NCBI GenBank assembly: GCA_024138025.1
Contig: JAMXBD010000429.1
Location: 248,001-312,000, forward strand
DNA: 64,000 nt
Source: Combretum micranthum
Lineage: Eukaryota; Streptophyta; Magnoliopsida; Myrtales; Combretaceae
Reading direction: 5' to 3'
The notes under the pieces were generated by a model. It did not search any database. It had not been told where the DNA came from and saw only the letters and a program-made list of their open reading frames with translations. The stretch's first letter is position 1, and each line of letters starts with the position of its first letter. This document shows positions 1 to 9,947 of this stretch, one piece after another. The position numbers were made by a program, and so were the translations under genes.

Positions 1-3000
1 GTAGCTTCCGCTTGGCCGTTGCCCTTAGGGTAATAAGGGGTTGACTTTACATGATCAATACCATATGATTCCAACAGTTGTCGAACATGTGAATTGATGA
101 AAGGAGTGCCATTATCTGAAAGGATACGCTTTGGAATCCCGAATCGGCATATAATGTTCTCCTTGATGAAGCTTGCAACTATTGGTCCTGTCGCCTTCTT
201 TAAAGGAATGGCTTCTACCCATTTAGTAAAACATTCAGTTCCAACTAGGATCCAAATACAACCTCTAGATGGCGGGTGAATAGGACCGATTAGATCAAAC
301 GCCCAAGTGTGGAAAGGCCATGGTGTTGTTAAGCTGTGAAGTGCAACTGCAGGAGCATGAATCACATCTCCATGTTCTTGGCAAGGAACGCACCGCTTAA
401 CAAAATTGGAACTATCTGATTCCATGGTTGGCCAATAGTACCCCATGTCTAGTAGCTGATAATACAACTTCCTTGCGCCTTGGTGCTCACCGCATTCTCC
501 AGCATGTACCTCGGTTAATATCTCTTCTGTTTCAGGAGATGTAATGCATCTGAGAGGCTTTCCCATGAATGAGACTCTATACAACTCATCCTCATGCATT
601 AGGTACTTGCGTGCCTTCCTTTTTACTAATCTGGCATCCGTACTATTAGTTGGTAACACGTTATTCTTCAAATAGTCAATGTACGGACGACGCCAATCTC
701 CAGCACTTGCGACAAAATTACATTCTTTTGCATCTGGTAACTCAGAGCACTTAGGACAATGCATTTGCATCTGAGATGCATCCTTAGCCATTGAGGGCCA
801 ATAATACCCTGCACGTTGAATGCGACGATACAAAGGGGGTCCTTCTTCCCCACACCAGATTTTATGATACTTGTCTAATTTTAACCGAGCCTGTTTCGCG
901 CAAATGCATCGCGATAGAACGCCCTCCGGTCCTTTAAAGTACAAAGCGCCATTGATACGAATAAAATTCTTCAAGGTTACGATGGAGGCCGCATTGGGTT
1001 GCGCTAATTGATTCTTGATACCAACACGCCAATCATCTCCTGTTTCATCATCTTCCTCCAACAATTGCAAGGTTGTGCAAGGAATAGTTTTCTTGATAAC
1101 TTTGACATCTAGGCTTTCATCTGAAGCATGCATTGGAATCTTAGATGCCAATGTTGCCAATGCATCTGCGTAACGGTTCGTAGATCGTTTGGTATGTTCA
1201 TACCTTACGACTTCAAACTTCCCAATTAGAGCCTGCACTGCAGCCCTATAAGGCGCAAGTGATGGCTCCTTGAGGGCATATTCACCATTGGTCTGCTTAA
1301 TGATCAAATTCGAATCGCCACGAATACACAAGTGGTTTGCTCCAGCTTCCAAGGCAAAGACGATCCCGAGTAACAATGCCTCATACTCGGCTTCGTTATT
1401 AGTGCAATGAAAGTCAAGTTTGAATGCCAAAGGTATTTCTTGGCCATTAGGTGATGTTAATACAACTCCTGCTCCCCACCCTTGACTTCCTGATGAGCCA
1501 TCAAATTGAAGTGACCATTCTCCTTCTGTTTCGATCATGAGTGAGTCCTCGTGAAATTCTGCTGGTATAGTATCTGTGATCACATCTTCACTTTCGTTCG
1601 GAAAATGAGCCAAGAGATCAGCTAAGGCCTGTGACTTAACAGCTTTAGGAGTCTGTATTGTAATGTCGAACTCTCCAAGAAGCAACAACCATTTTGCAAT
1701 ACGCCCAGACAATGCTGGTCGTGACAATAAATACTTGATAGGATCTGACCGTGTGACAAGGTTAACCTTATGTGCCAGAAAGTAGTGACGTAATTTTTGA
1801 GTTGCAAACACCAGCGCGAGACAATGCTTCTCGCAAGCTGGGTATTTGACCTCACTTCCTTGAAGTGAGCGACTCAAATAATAGACCGGGCGTTCTTGGC
1901 CGTCTATTTCTTGTGCAAGTAAAGCTCCGATTGATCTGCTGGTAGAAGTGAGATATAATATCATCGGTACTTGCTTCACAGGCATAGTCATGGTATGAGA
2001 AGAAGTGAGAATTCCCTTAATTCTTTGAATCGCATCTTCATGGACTTGTTTCCATTCAAATGCAATTCCTTTCTTCATAAGTTGATGTAAGGGATGCGAA
2101 ATCTCTGCAAGTGCAGGCATGAATCTCCTAATATATGAAACTTTCCCCATGAAAGTTTTCAACTCTTTCAAAGTAGTTGGCGAGGGCATAGACAATATAG
2201 CTTGTATTTTTGCAGGATCAACATCAATTCCCTTCCTATGGACCACGAATCCAAGGAATTTTCCCGAAGCAACTCCAAAGACACATTTCAAAGGATTCAT
2301 GCGAAGCTTATACAATCGACATCGTTCAAAAACCTTCCGAAGATGGACCAAGTGGTCCGGTGCATGTTTTGATTTCACGACTATGTCGTCCACGTAATCC
2401 TCCATGAAATCATGCATCATATCGTGAAAAATGGCTGTCATTGCCCTTTGATAAGTAGCACCAGCATTCTTGAGTCCAAAGGGCATGACAGTATAATAGA
2501 AATTCCCAACAGGCGTTCGAAAGGCAGTACGCTCAGCGTCTCCAATCGCCATCTTGATTTGATTATACCCGCTGAAACCATCCATGAATGAAAATAATTC
2601 ATGTCCTGCCGTGACATCCACTAAGGTGTCTATATTTGGCAAAGGGAAATCATCTTTAGGACAAGCCTTGTTCAAATCACGAAAATCCACGCAAACCCTT
2701 ATTTGACCATTCTTTTTTCTAACAGGTACGACATTTGCGAGCCAAGTAGGGTGCTCGATTGGTTTGATAAAGCCTGCATGAAGCAACTTCTCAATTTCAT
2801 GTTTGATTTGAACCTCAACCTCAGGACGGAAAACTCGTTGTCCTTGCTTAATAGGAGTAGTGCCCGGGGCGATATTTAGTCTGTGCACTACAAGACTAGG
2901 ATCTAAACCTGGCATCTCATCATATGCCCAAGCAAACACGTCCCTATATTCTCTCAACAAATCAATGAGAGGACTTTTAACATCTTGCAACAAACCTTTG

Positions 3001-3167
3001 CTGACAAAAATTGGCCGCGGCGACTCTCCTGGTCGCGCTAGATCCAATTCCTCAATTTCTTCATTCTGTGGCTTTATTTGATCTTGCATTTGTTGAGGGG
3101 CGGGTTGAATTTCTTGAATCGGTACAGGGTCTGAAGAAGAACAAACTTCCTTAGACCCTGGAAACCG
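1..3167 (-). mobile_element. pol region (RT, RNase H x2, integrase) of a Tat-type Ty3/gypsy retrotransposon, cut by window edge
   Basis: This is the polymerase part of the element; it copies element RNA into DNA and inserts it. The frame is open for about 1,055 codons, from just after the TGA at 3168-3170 to the left edge, and I found no other stop. Order on the minus strand: an RT core with an RGVFRPE-like entry and a YVDD catalytic box (2385-2396); a gypsy-type RNase H whose usual DAS motif reads TST, so it looks catalytically dead; a second, archaeal-type RNase H with FDGSS (about 1496-1506), NNEAEYEAL, GDSNLI and YADALA, so its acidic residues are kept; and integrase with an H-H/CVPC zinc finger (about 370-530). 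Of the integrase DDE triad, the Asp codons lie at 294-296 and 114-116 and the Glu codon at 6-8. Dual RNase H is a hallmark of the Tat clade. The integrase C-terminus, polypurine tract and 3' LTR lie outside the window. Domain order and intactness are read directly; the clade name is from family knowledge. Confidence 0.93.
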
Positions 3168-3170
3168 TCA
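3125..3170 (-). promoter_or_regulatory. Candidate stop-codon readthrough element (UGA-CGG plus 3' hairpin) between protease and RT
   Basis: On the minus strand the protease frame ends at TGA (3170-3168), followed at once by CGG. After a 7-nt spacer (3167-3161), an exact 8-bp stem forms between 3160-3153 and 3132-3125 (CAGGGTCT with AGACCCTG). It continues inward past one A-C mismatch through six more pairs, one of them G-U, to a 6-nt loop at 3145-3140. UGA followed by CGG or CUA, with a stem starting about 8 nt downstream, is the known type-II readthrough layout of several plant RNA viruses and alphaviruses. Pol is open in the same frame beyond the stop. The sequence features are seen directly; readthrough is inferred. 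Confidence 0.6.
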
Positions 3171-5117
3171 TAAGAGATATACTCTTCGCCCATCCTCTCT
3201 AACATAACTTTCAACAGCGTCAGCTTGCTTGTTCTTCTTTTTACCTCCTCGACAACCACGCATTTTTCTCTTCTTTTGTTGACCCTCTTGAATTTCTTCC
3301 CAAGTGGGTAATGGTACACCTGAAGCTCTAGCAATAGCTGTCTCACCTTCATCCGAGTACTCATTGAAGAAGGTAGATTCAATGAAATTTGCCTCATCGT
3401 GCTCGAAGGGATTCTTTGTAGCAGGAATAAATACATCCTTCCCTTTCCAATGTCCTTTGATACATTGATGCATCGTTGATGGCACTAAATTGTGATCGTG
3501 CAGCCATTTCCTACCTATCAAGAGGTGGTAGGACACAGGCGCATCAATCACGTGAAAAGTAACACTACCACGGATAGGCCCAATCTTAAGATCAACATTA
3601 ACTCTTCCAATGGTCTTTGTTGTAGTATGACTAAAGCCATTAACTGAAATGGGTTGCCTCACCAAACGACGATAGTCAATACCGGCAGCTTCAAATGTAG
3701 TCTTAGGCATGATGTTGAGAGAAGAACCAGCGTCAATGAATGTCCTCTTAACTGGATAGCCATTAAGTGTGCCCTCCACATATAATGGTCGATTGTGATT
3801 TGGACCGTCTACACACATATCTGCATCAGTGAACAAGATTGCATTTTCATGCGCTCGAGCCATTCTTTTGACTGGCTGCGCTGCACTACACTCGGCATAT
3901 TGTCCCTCGGAAATTTGCGCGAGCATAGTTGCTGCTGCAAGCCTTGCCTTCTCATCAAAGCCAAGTAGATCAAAGAAATTTCTAAAATTTGAAGTCTTCA
4001 AAAGCGCCGCAGCAATGGGTGCACAATCATTTTCCTCAATTACATGTTGTTTTCCTTTTGTGTTACTTGCCTCAGTAAGTGGTGTATCACTGGCCTCGAC
4101 CATGGCAGGATCATGAATAACGACGTTGACAGCACCACGCTGATTGTTATGGGTTGGAAGTGGATTGTTCCTAACATCATTATTTTCAATAACAAGCTCT
4201 CCACTCTGCACTCTTTCGTTGAAAATTCTCTTCAAAGTAAAACAATCCCTAGTAGGATGGCCTACAATCCTGTGGAACCTACAAAACTTGGGATCATTCC
4301 TCTCCTCTTGAGTTGGTAAACGCTCTACCCTCGGGAGCTTAAGATTTCCATCTCTCAACCATTGATCGAGCATAGCATGCACTTTTCCCATCGAACAAGG
4401 ATATGTTGGCACTTCCTTTGTTCTCTCACGTCCAGACTTTTCAACTCTTCGTTTCTTCTCATCTTTGGGATCCTCACTTTGAGTTGCATTCACAGACGGT
4501 CCTCTTTTGTTAAAATTCACGCTTCCTCCTCTCTGTCGCATGACAGAATTATTAGTCCTTCGCGCATTCTCAACCAAAGTGGAGAATGAGGCTAAAGAGA
4601 GATTTTCCAGGTGTACCGCATATTCGGTGAACATGCCTTGGATGCAAATTTTCACCAGCTCTCTTTCGTCACATATGTCTTGGATGTCTAGTGAACGTTC
4701 CCTGAAACGCTCAATATAATCCATCAAGTCTTCCTTGGGCTTCTGGCGAATCCGTCCCATATCAGTCAAGGTCACTCGTTCCTGTGTGGAGAAGAACTTC
4801 TCTAGGAACATCTTGCACATAGTTGCCCATGAATCTACTGATCCAGGAGGAAGGTTAACGTACCATGTGTACGCTTTCTCTGTAAGGGACTTAGAAAATT
4901 CTTTCAACTTGAGATCATCATCAAATCCGTAAACCTCTAGCGTTTCAATGAACTTCAACAAATGTTCCTTGGCACTTCCTTTCTTACCATTAAATAGCAT
5001 GAATTTGGGACTCACATAGTCTTGAGGGTATGGCTTAGCAGCAATACGTTGATTGTATGGGAGTTTGAGATCCAATACTCCCACATCAGACTTAGCTTGT
5101 ATTTCCCTCAAGTATGT
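3168..5117 (-). mobile_element. gag core and aspartic protease ORF of the Tat-type retrotransposon
   Basis: This frame encodes capsid/nucleocapsid and protease and is about 647 residues long counted from the TTG at 5111. Residues about 30-180 form the retrotransposon gag domain (KFMLFNG, WYVNLPPGSVDSW, FRERSLDIQD). A zinc knuckle at about 277-290 has the form C-x2-H-x4-H-x4-C, with His in place of the second Cys, as I recall for Tat elements. The protease active site reads FIDAGSS (about 458-464), with DAG where D-S/T-G is usual, and LLIGRKWLH (about 530-538) is the second protease motif. The end is Lys/Arg rich. There is no ATG at the start: the frame opens after a TAG at 5118-5120 and its first Met is inside the gag domain. 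It must therefore be entered from the upstream frame by a +1 shift, or the frames were split by a 1-nt indel. It ends at a TGA followed in frame by pol. Confidence 0.9.
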
Positions 5118-5787
5118 CTAGATCTTCCTTTGTGACGAAAGTAACTTTAGGAGTTGAAGTAGTAACTTCAACTGGTGTAGCAGGAGTGACAGTCTGGAGT
5201 GGAGTTGTATTTGGTTGAGCAGCAGGTCCACCAATGACAATCTGTGGCGTAGTCTGTGAGGATGAAGATCCTCCGGGTTGAACATGTACTGTAGGCTGGG
5301 AAGTTGAGGGTCCTCCTAGCTGAATTCCAGTGTTCACTACCTGAGGTACAGGCAATTGTGTAACTATAGGCTCCAACGGAGGGGCTTGCTCCCTACTTCC
5401 AATAGTGTCATGTTCAGGAGTAGGAAGAGGATCAACAGGTCGAGCAACTTGAGGTGCCTGAGAAGCGCGTTGTTGCGCAACAACAACAGGGTTCGACGAA
5501 GTCGCACCTTGTTGCGTAGCAGCAATAGCAGCTATTCCAGGCAGGTACTGAGCAAATATTGTCATGAATTGTTGGAATTGTTTTGCAGACTCTTGCATTG
5601 ATTGATTGACTTGTTTGGTATTTTCTTGCACAGCACGCAAGATCGTAGCATTGTCTATTTGAGCACCAGCAGGTTGGTTCACATCCTCAAGTGCTGGCAT
5701 GTCATGTTCAGTAGCCTCGGGATCAACATTAAGTTCTTGAGTTGTACCCTCAGTGGGATCGGTAGGTCTCTTCCTTGGAGGTGCCAT
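5092..5787 (-). mobile_element. N-terminal gag segment of the Tat-type retrotransposon (separate frame)
   Basis: About 231 residues from the ATG at 5787, the first one downstream of the primer site; the peptide begins MAPPRKRPTD. It is rich in Gln, Pro, Thr and Val and looks disordered, with no catalytic motif. A Gln-rich stretch in the middle could be helical. The open frame runs back to an ATG at 5856, but that would translate the primer site and LTR end, so I chose 5787. It terminates at 5092, and its last codons overlap the gag-core frame by 26 nt (5092-5117). Continuing into gag needs a +1 shift. It is most likely the N-terminal extension of gag. Confidence 0.8.
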
Positions 5788-5809
5788 CACACAAGTGTTG
5801 ATTTCCCTG

Positions 5810-5827
5810 TCCCCAGTGGAGTCGCCA
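5810..5827 (-). other. Primer binding site, tRNA-Arg type
   Basis: On the minus strand this reads TGGCGACTCCACTGGGGA. It complements the 3' end of plant tRNA-Arg (ending CCCCAGCGGAGTCG plus CCA) with one mismatch. It lies 4 nt (TTTT) from the probable LTR end at 5832, as expected for minus-strand primer placement, and tRNA-Arg priming fits Tat elements. It fixes the element orientation and the inner LTR edge. Confidence 0.85.
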
Positions 5828-6138
5828 AAAATGTGTGGGTATGAATCCGGATGCAACGATCACGTGCGTGTCGCGTGACTATCGCGCTACGCGTGACCTA
5901 GGGAAACAACACGTGATAGGATGATCAAGAGAGAATGTGTAGGGAGGAGGAGTAGGCAATCTCAATAGGCTCTAACACACGTGTGACAGGTAAGGGAGCT
6001 AAATAGCATCAACCTCACTGAGTACTATGTGTCGTGTATGTTCTTGAGTAAATTAATGTTTGATTCACCAAGACGGAAATCCGGCAGCACGACGGCGTTT
6101 GTCCAAGATTTCACCTCCAAATGAGGTAAGGACTAAGG

Positions 6139-6146
6139 TATTTATA
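6139..6146 (-). promoter_or_regulatory. TATA box of the LTR promoter
   Basis: TATAAATA on the minus strand, about 300 bp before the LTR inner edge, in the right orientation to transcribe gag and pol. No other strong TATA box is visible in the less AT-rich part of the LTR. Confidence 0.6.
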
Positions 6147-6477
6147 GAGAATCCAGCTGTCGATGTCGTCCGTCGGATGCGACAGACGACCAACGGCTAG
6201 GATGAGTCCCTCTCATTATGGATATGGTTGTGGGCTCCCTTATGGACCCAGGCCCATTGAGGCCTTCATAGTAATGTGTGTGAGCCAATTTGAGAAAGGT
6301 TGGAATTGGGCAGGCCAATTCCAACGGGCCCTACTCCAAGCCTTCCATGCCAAAACTCCCATGATCATCCCAATTGAATTGGGTTTAATTCTTTAAGCCC
6401 TGTCACATTAGCCCAAAGAGTTAAATCCAAATAAGAATTAGGCTCAAGGCCTTTGTAATCAAACTTGTACATCTACA

Positions 6478-6625
6478 CATTCTACACCGGCTCAAAGCCA
6501 CCGGCGTAGAATGAAGGCAGCCGGCGTACCCTTGAGCGTTGCCAGCATTGGCAGTGTTGATTTTCATAATGTTAAACATCGGTTCAAAGCCACCGGCTTT
6601 GAATGCCGACGTATCCCCTGCGCTT
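6478..6625. repeat. U3 direct repeat and hairpin
   Basis: An imperfect hairpin pairs 6478-6490 with 6501-6513 (CATTCTACACCGG against CCGGCGTAGAATG). The motif TCAAAGCCACCGG occurs at 6492 and again at 6584, so a block is repeated with a 92-bp offset, and each copy is followed by a GTA(C/T)CC motif. In an LTR U3, such repeats are usually enhancer-like; that role is inferred. Confidence 0.55.
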
Positions 6626-6659
6626 TTGAATTTTAAAAACTTTCTTCAAAATTTTCCGA

Positions 6660-8105
6660 AGTTTGATATTTGATCAATTAAGTATTTGTTAAGCGATCTA
6701 GGATATAATAGGATTTTAAATGCTTTATTATGACTTTGTATTAAATTATTTGAAAGTCTTTGATTAATTGTATATATGAGTTAAATAAACATGTTTTATG
6801 TATGAATTTGATATTTAGACTCTATGCAAAGTTTAATGAATTTCCTTGTACAATTGATCTAGGATTGTGATATATATGTATATATTTGTGAATGAGGAAT
6901 CTATATTTATTTATTGATTATTTTGATATTCTATTTCAGTTAAGGATTCTTCGGTTAATTCTTCATCGAGAGCTTATAGTAATATACTAACGGGTTCAGG
7001 TACGCAATAACTTGTTTGATGTTTGCTAGGAATAGGCATTCCTAATCTGACTTAAATTGATTCGGCTTAATATTTGAATGAATTGGATGTCTTTACGCTG
7101 TTTAATTTGGTCCGAGGAGCAGCAAACCTGTCATGATGCAATAACATGTTAGTTAGGCGCTTAACTGAGTCATGATGCAATGACTTTACTATGATGTAAT
7201 GGTACGCTATGATGCAATAGCGATTCTTTTTGGTTAAGTGGATAGCCGATAGAGGGAATAGTATCTGAGTAACATTTGCTTAAACTTAGGGGGAAATACC
7301 ATGATTTAGTTCAAAGTTTATGGGAACTTGTGAACTAGGCTCATGTTATGGACTAAGTTTAAGTAGAGTCGGGCAACGGCTTTTGAACCGTAAATGAAGC
7401 TATTATCTTCATGAAATAGATATAGGAGATATAAGTATTCGGACTGCTTATATCAACCCCCTGAGCAGCTGCTGTTACTCAGAATCCCTGAATTCTCAAA
7501 GCGTGATCCGCGATTTGAATACCCTCCTGTTGATTTGAAAAAGAAAATTTAATAAAGATAATCACCCATCTTCTAATGCATTACATTGGCTTGATGATTT
7601 GTTCTTGCATTTGTTATTGTGTATTGGGCCTTTGGCTCACTTTTGCTGCTTTGCAGGTATTGGAGACGAGTTTTATGATGATTTGGGCTATGGGTCCGAT
7701 TTCGAGAGATTCCTGGATGAGTGGGACGAATAGGACTCGAACACCCTGGACTTTTGGAAGAATTTTTGCTAAGGGAAAAGTTATGTATAGAAGGCTTGAA
7801 AGATAAGCCTATTTTTGTAAAGATCTTAAGATCCTCTAGGATTCCTTTTGATTTAAGAAAACATGTAATTTTATAGTGTTTGTATTGACACTAAACAGTG
7901 TTTATATGATGTAAATGTATGTATAGATCGCTTTTGTTAGCAATCTCGTTTTATTAAAAGTTCTTTATAAAGTTATAGTGGTTTTGATCAAATAATTTTC
8001 ATAAACTGTTAGTTTTAGGACAACCTTATATATAATGTGAAAACGTTATATGTGGTTGGAGACTCGGTACTCTAAGTCTGGGATTTAAAGGGTCGGATCT
8101 TTACA
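6660..8105. mobile_element. LTR-like sequence ending TTTACA at 8105 (orientation uncertain)
   Basis: The stretch ends GGGTCGGATCTTTACA. Its reverse complement, TGTAAAGATCCGACCC, looks like a gypsy LTR start. It may be the U3 of the neighbouring Tat LTR, making that LTR about 2.27 kb, or a separate solo LTR. Internally it carries short scattered copies of ATGATGCAAT (about 7130-7225). It also contains two exon-like coding pieces on the plus strand, listed separately. No target duplication could be identified. Confidence 0.35.
6940..7733 (+). CDS. Possible two-exon short reading frame inside LTR-like DNA (unrecognised, partial)
   Basis: I do not recognise this. The first exon-like piece is 6940-6999, preceded by a polypyrimidine tract and TTTCAG and followed by the donor GTACGC. 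The second is 7657-7733, preceded by TTTTGCTGCTTTGCAG and ending in TAG at 7731-7733. Joining them is phase-consistent across the junction (TCA G/GT ATT) and gives a Ser-rich stretch, then an acidic aromatic tail with the motifs GDEFYDD, GYGSDFE and RFLDEWDE. The implied intron is 657 nt. I could not find an upstream exon or start codon. It could be the end of a captured host gene, an accessory ORF of the retrotransposon (antisense to it if this DNA is U3), or chance. The motifs and splice signals are seen; the gene is inferred. Confidence 0.3.
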
Positions 8106-8109
8106 CACA

Positions 8110-8760
8110 CTGAGGTTACCAAGTACCTTACTTCAAAGGTATTGATGATGGTTACGTTTCTAGTAAAGGGAAGATACACAAAGTGCCTACAACTGACATG
8201 GAAGTTGTTAAGTCTCCACTATAGGTATGTTTGAGGAATGCTAAGCTTGAAAGTTCTTCATTTATGTCCAGAGACTATGATCGGAATGAATGGATGCTAA
8301 GATTAATTTCAGTTTTCAGGAGGACTATTTGGCTTATTGCGTGGTTGATTCAAATGATATTGGTTTTCATCTAACTCATAAGGACAAGAGTTTTTGAACA
8401 AGTAGGGAATGTCATAGGGTAGATACTATGTAGAAATTACGTATTGTAATTTTAATGTTTAGAAATATTATAAGAAAAATATAGAAAAACAATAAATAAA
8501 TAAATAATGGAAACACATGGGCTTGCACTTGCTAAATACTTTAAGAATATTCTAGACTTTTTTAGTGTTCTCTTTATTTGTTAGGTCTTGGGGATGACTA
8601 TATATTTATGTATAATTTATTCTAAAGAGGAATCGAAGAAGAACAGAAAATAGAAATATTTCTGCATTTCGTTGTTGTATTCAACGAGAACATGCTTGTA
8701 TTCTAAGTAAAAATGAATTTGCTCATTTTTTTTGCTATCTAAAAACCACCACGTTTCATG
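8110..8760 (+). mobile_element. Degenerate copia-like 3' end with LTR
   Basis: A purine-rich tract AAGTAGGGAA (about 8400-8409) is followed directly by TGTCATAGGG. This resembles the copia polypurine tract (AAGTGGGAGA) abutting an LTR that starts TGT. The downstream 300-350 bp contain a TATA-like CTATATATTTATGTATA (about 8598-8614) and a leader-like segment. The right LTR edge is not defined and no open pol frame survives upstream. Confidence 0.35.
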
Positions 8761-9382
8761 ATCCTTGGAGGAAGTTCAAACTAATTTAAAGAAAGAATTT
8801 GAAACCCTAATTTGAGAGTTCTTCCTTTGATATGTATGTGTGAGTAATTCTAATGATTATTGATGGTTAATCATGTCATCCAAACACCTATTTATATTGG
8901 CAAAGCATGACCAAAACTTTGATGTTATTATATACCGTGTGGATTATTATCCCAAGAAGCTTCAATTTTGCCCCATCTTGTCCAAATTCGGATCAAATCA
9001 ATGGAGAAGAGAAATCCACGGTTTTATTTGTTTCAATATTTGCAATCCGATTTGATACAAAAAATCCACAAATCAAGACCACTTTGTAATCTTGAACTAC
9101 ACTTACAAGCTAACATAAAGATTGATCTTGCTCTACAACAGTTGTAGTTGGGACAATTTGGATTCCTTCTTGGGTTAACAAAAAAGATGGCTGCTCCAAT
9201 GATTTAGTAAATAGACTAGTGTTATAAACAAGTTTGAGTTAAAATGGTATAGTATAAACTCGAATTCAAACTTAAACTTGACCAATCGTATAATTTTAAG
9301 CTACGTTTCAATATAAAATAACAATAATAAACTTAAACTTATTTCAATTAAGCTCAATTTGCCTACATGTTATTTTTTTATT
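8761..9382. other. AT-rich intergenic DNA
   Basis: I see no gene, RNA or clear element here. Short open frames at 8873-9089 have no family resemblance. A few GAGTTTAA-type words near 9230-9360 resemble subterminal words of other elements in the window but have no termini. Confidence 0.5.
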
Positions 9383-9390
9383 TAAAATTT

Positions 9391-9728
9391 AGGGAAATAT
9401 GCAAAAATACCCTCGAAACTTTAGGGGAGGCTCGGATTGACGCCTCCCTCCCCCCACCCTGTGTAGGCGAATCTCAAAGTGTGGTGCATAACTATAAAAA
9501 TTTTGCAAATAAGTCCATTTTGTATTGTTCAGTCAAAAAAGTACAGAAAATTCACTATTCAAAGTGTAGGGGGTTTTTGTAGATTTTGTATGGACAAGGC
9601 AGAATAGGACGAGATGGATTTGTTTACAAATACTTATAATTATGTGGGTCAAAAACCACACTTTTGAAGTTTTGGGGTTTAATCCGTGCCACCTCTAAAG
9701 TTTAGAGGGTGTTTTTGCATTTAACCCT
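9391..9728. mobile_element. Inverted-repeat MITE, 338 bp
   Basis: The left end starts AGGGAAATATGCAAAAATAC. The reverse complement of the right end starts AGGGTTAAATGCAAAAACAC, and similarity continues for about 55-60 bp (AAACTTTAG..GG..GGATT). The direct repeat AAAATTT flanks both ends (9384-9390 and 9729-9735). It is non-coding and foldback-type. The superfamily is uncertain because the flanking duplication is 7-8 bp and partly palindromic with the termini. Confidence 0.75.
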
Positions 9729-9795
9729 AAAATTTAAAAATATTAATATCCAAAATCGATATAATTCAACTTGACCAGTTACTTTATTCATTTAA

Positions 9796-9947
9796 GAGAG
9801 TTTCTATGGTCCTGTTAACGGAATCGTCTAGTTAATTATCTAATTTTAAAATAAATATAGTAATTGGAATGTTAATTAATTTAGTGGTTCGATCACGATT
9901 GGATATGGTGTGAGTCATTAGATAGTGATGGGACCATAGAATTTCCC
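9796..9947. mobile_element. Mutator-like MITE, 152 bp, with 9-bp target duplication
   Basis: The termini are GAGAGTTTCTATGGTCCTGT on the left and, reading the right end inward, GGGAAATTCTATGGTCCCAT; about 15 of 20 bases match. The 9-bp direct repeat TTCATTTAA flanks the element exactly (9787-9795 and 9948-9956). Nine-bp duplications are the Mutator signature. It is non-coding. A single end of the same family occurs at 18405-18429, upstream of CP12. Confidence 0.8.

Larger units (their letters stand above)
5832..6650 (-). mobile_element. 5' LTR of the Tat-type element (inner edge clear, outer edge unresolved)
   Basis: On the minus strand the LTR ends ...CCCACACA at 5832, followed by TTTT and the primer site. 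A TATA box for element transcription reads TATAAATA on the minus strand (6139-6146), so transcription should start near 6110 and U3 lies to its right. The part to about 6625 is less AT-rich than what follows and carries a direct repeat with a 92-bp offset and a hairpin. The outer boundary cannot be fixed because the partner LTR is outside the window. Candidate ends are near 6409, near 6650, or at 8105, where the minus strand would begin TGTAAAGATCCGACCC. Confidence 0.7.

Noticed and set aside
3829..4932. Plus-strand open frames opposite gag-protease
   Set aside because: Antisense shadows of the verified minus-strand retrotransposon frames.
5092..5120. Treating the gag overlap as a proven Ty1-like frameshift site
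   Set aside because: The CTT GAG sequence only loosely resembles the Ty1 CTT AGG site and there is no second copy to compare; kept as an open possibility only.
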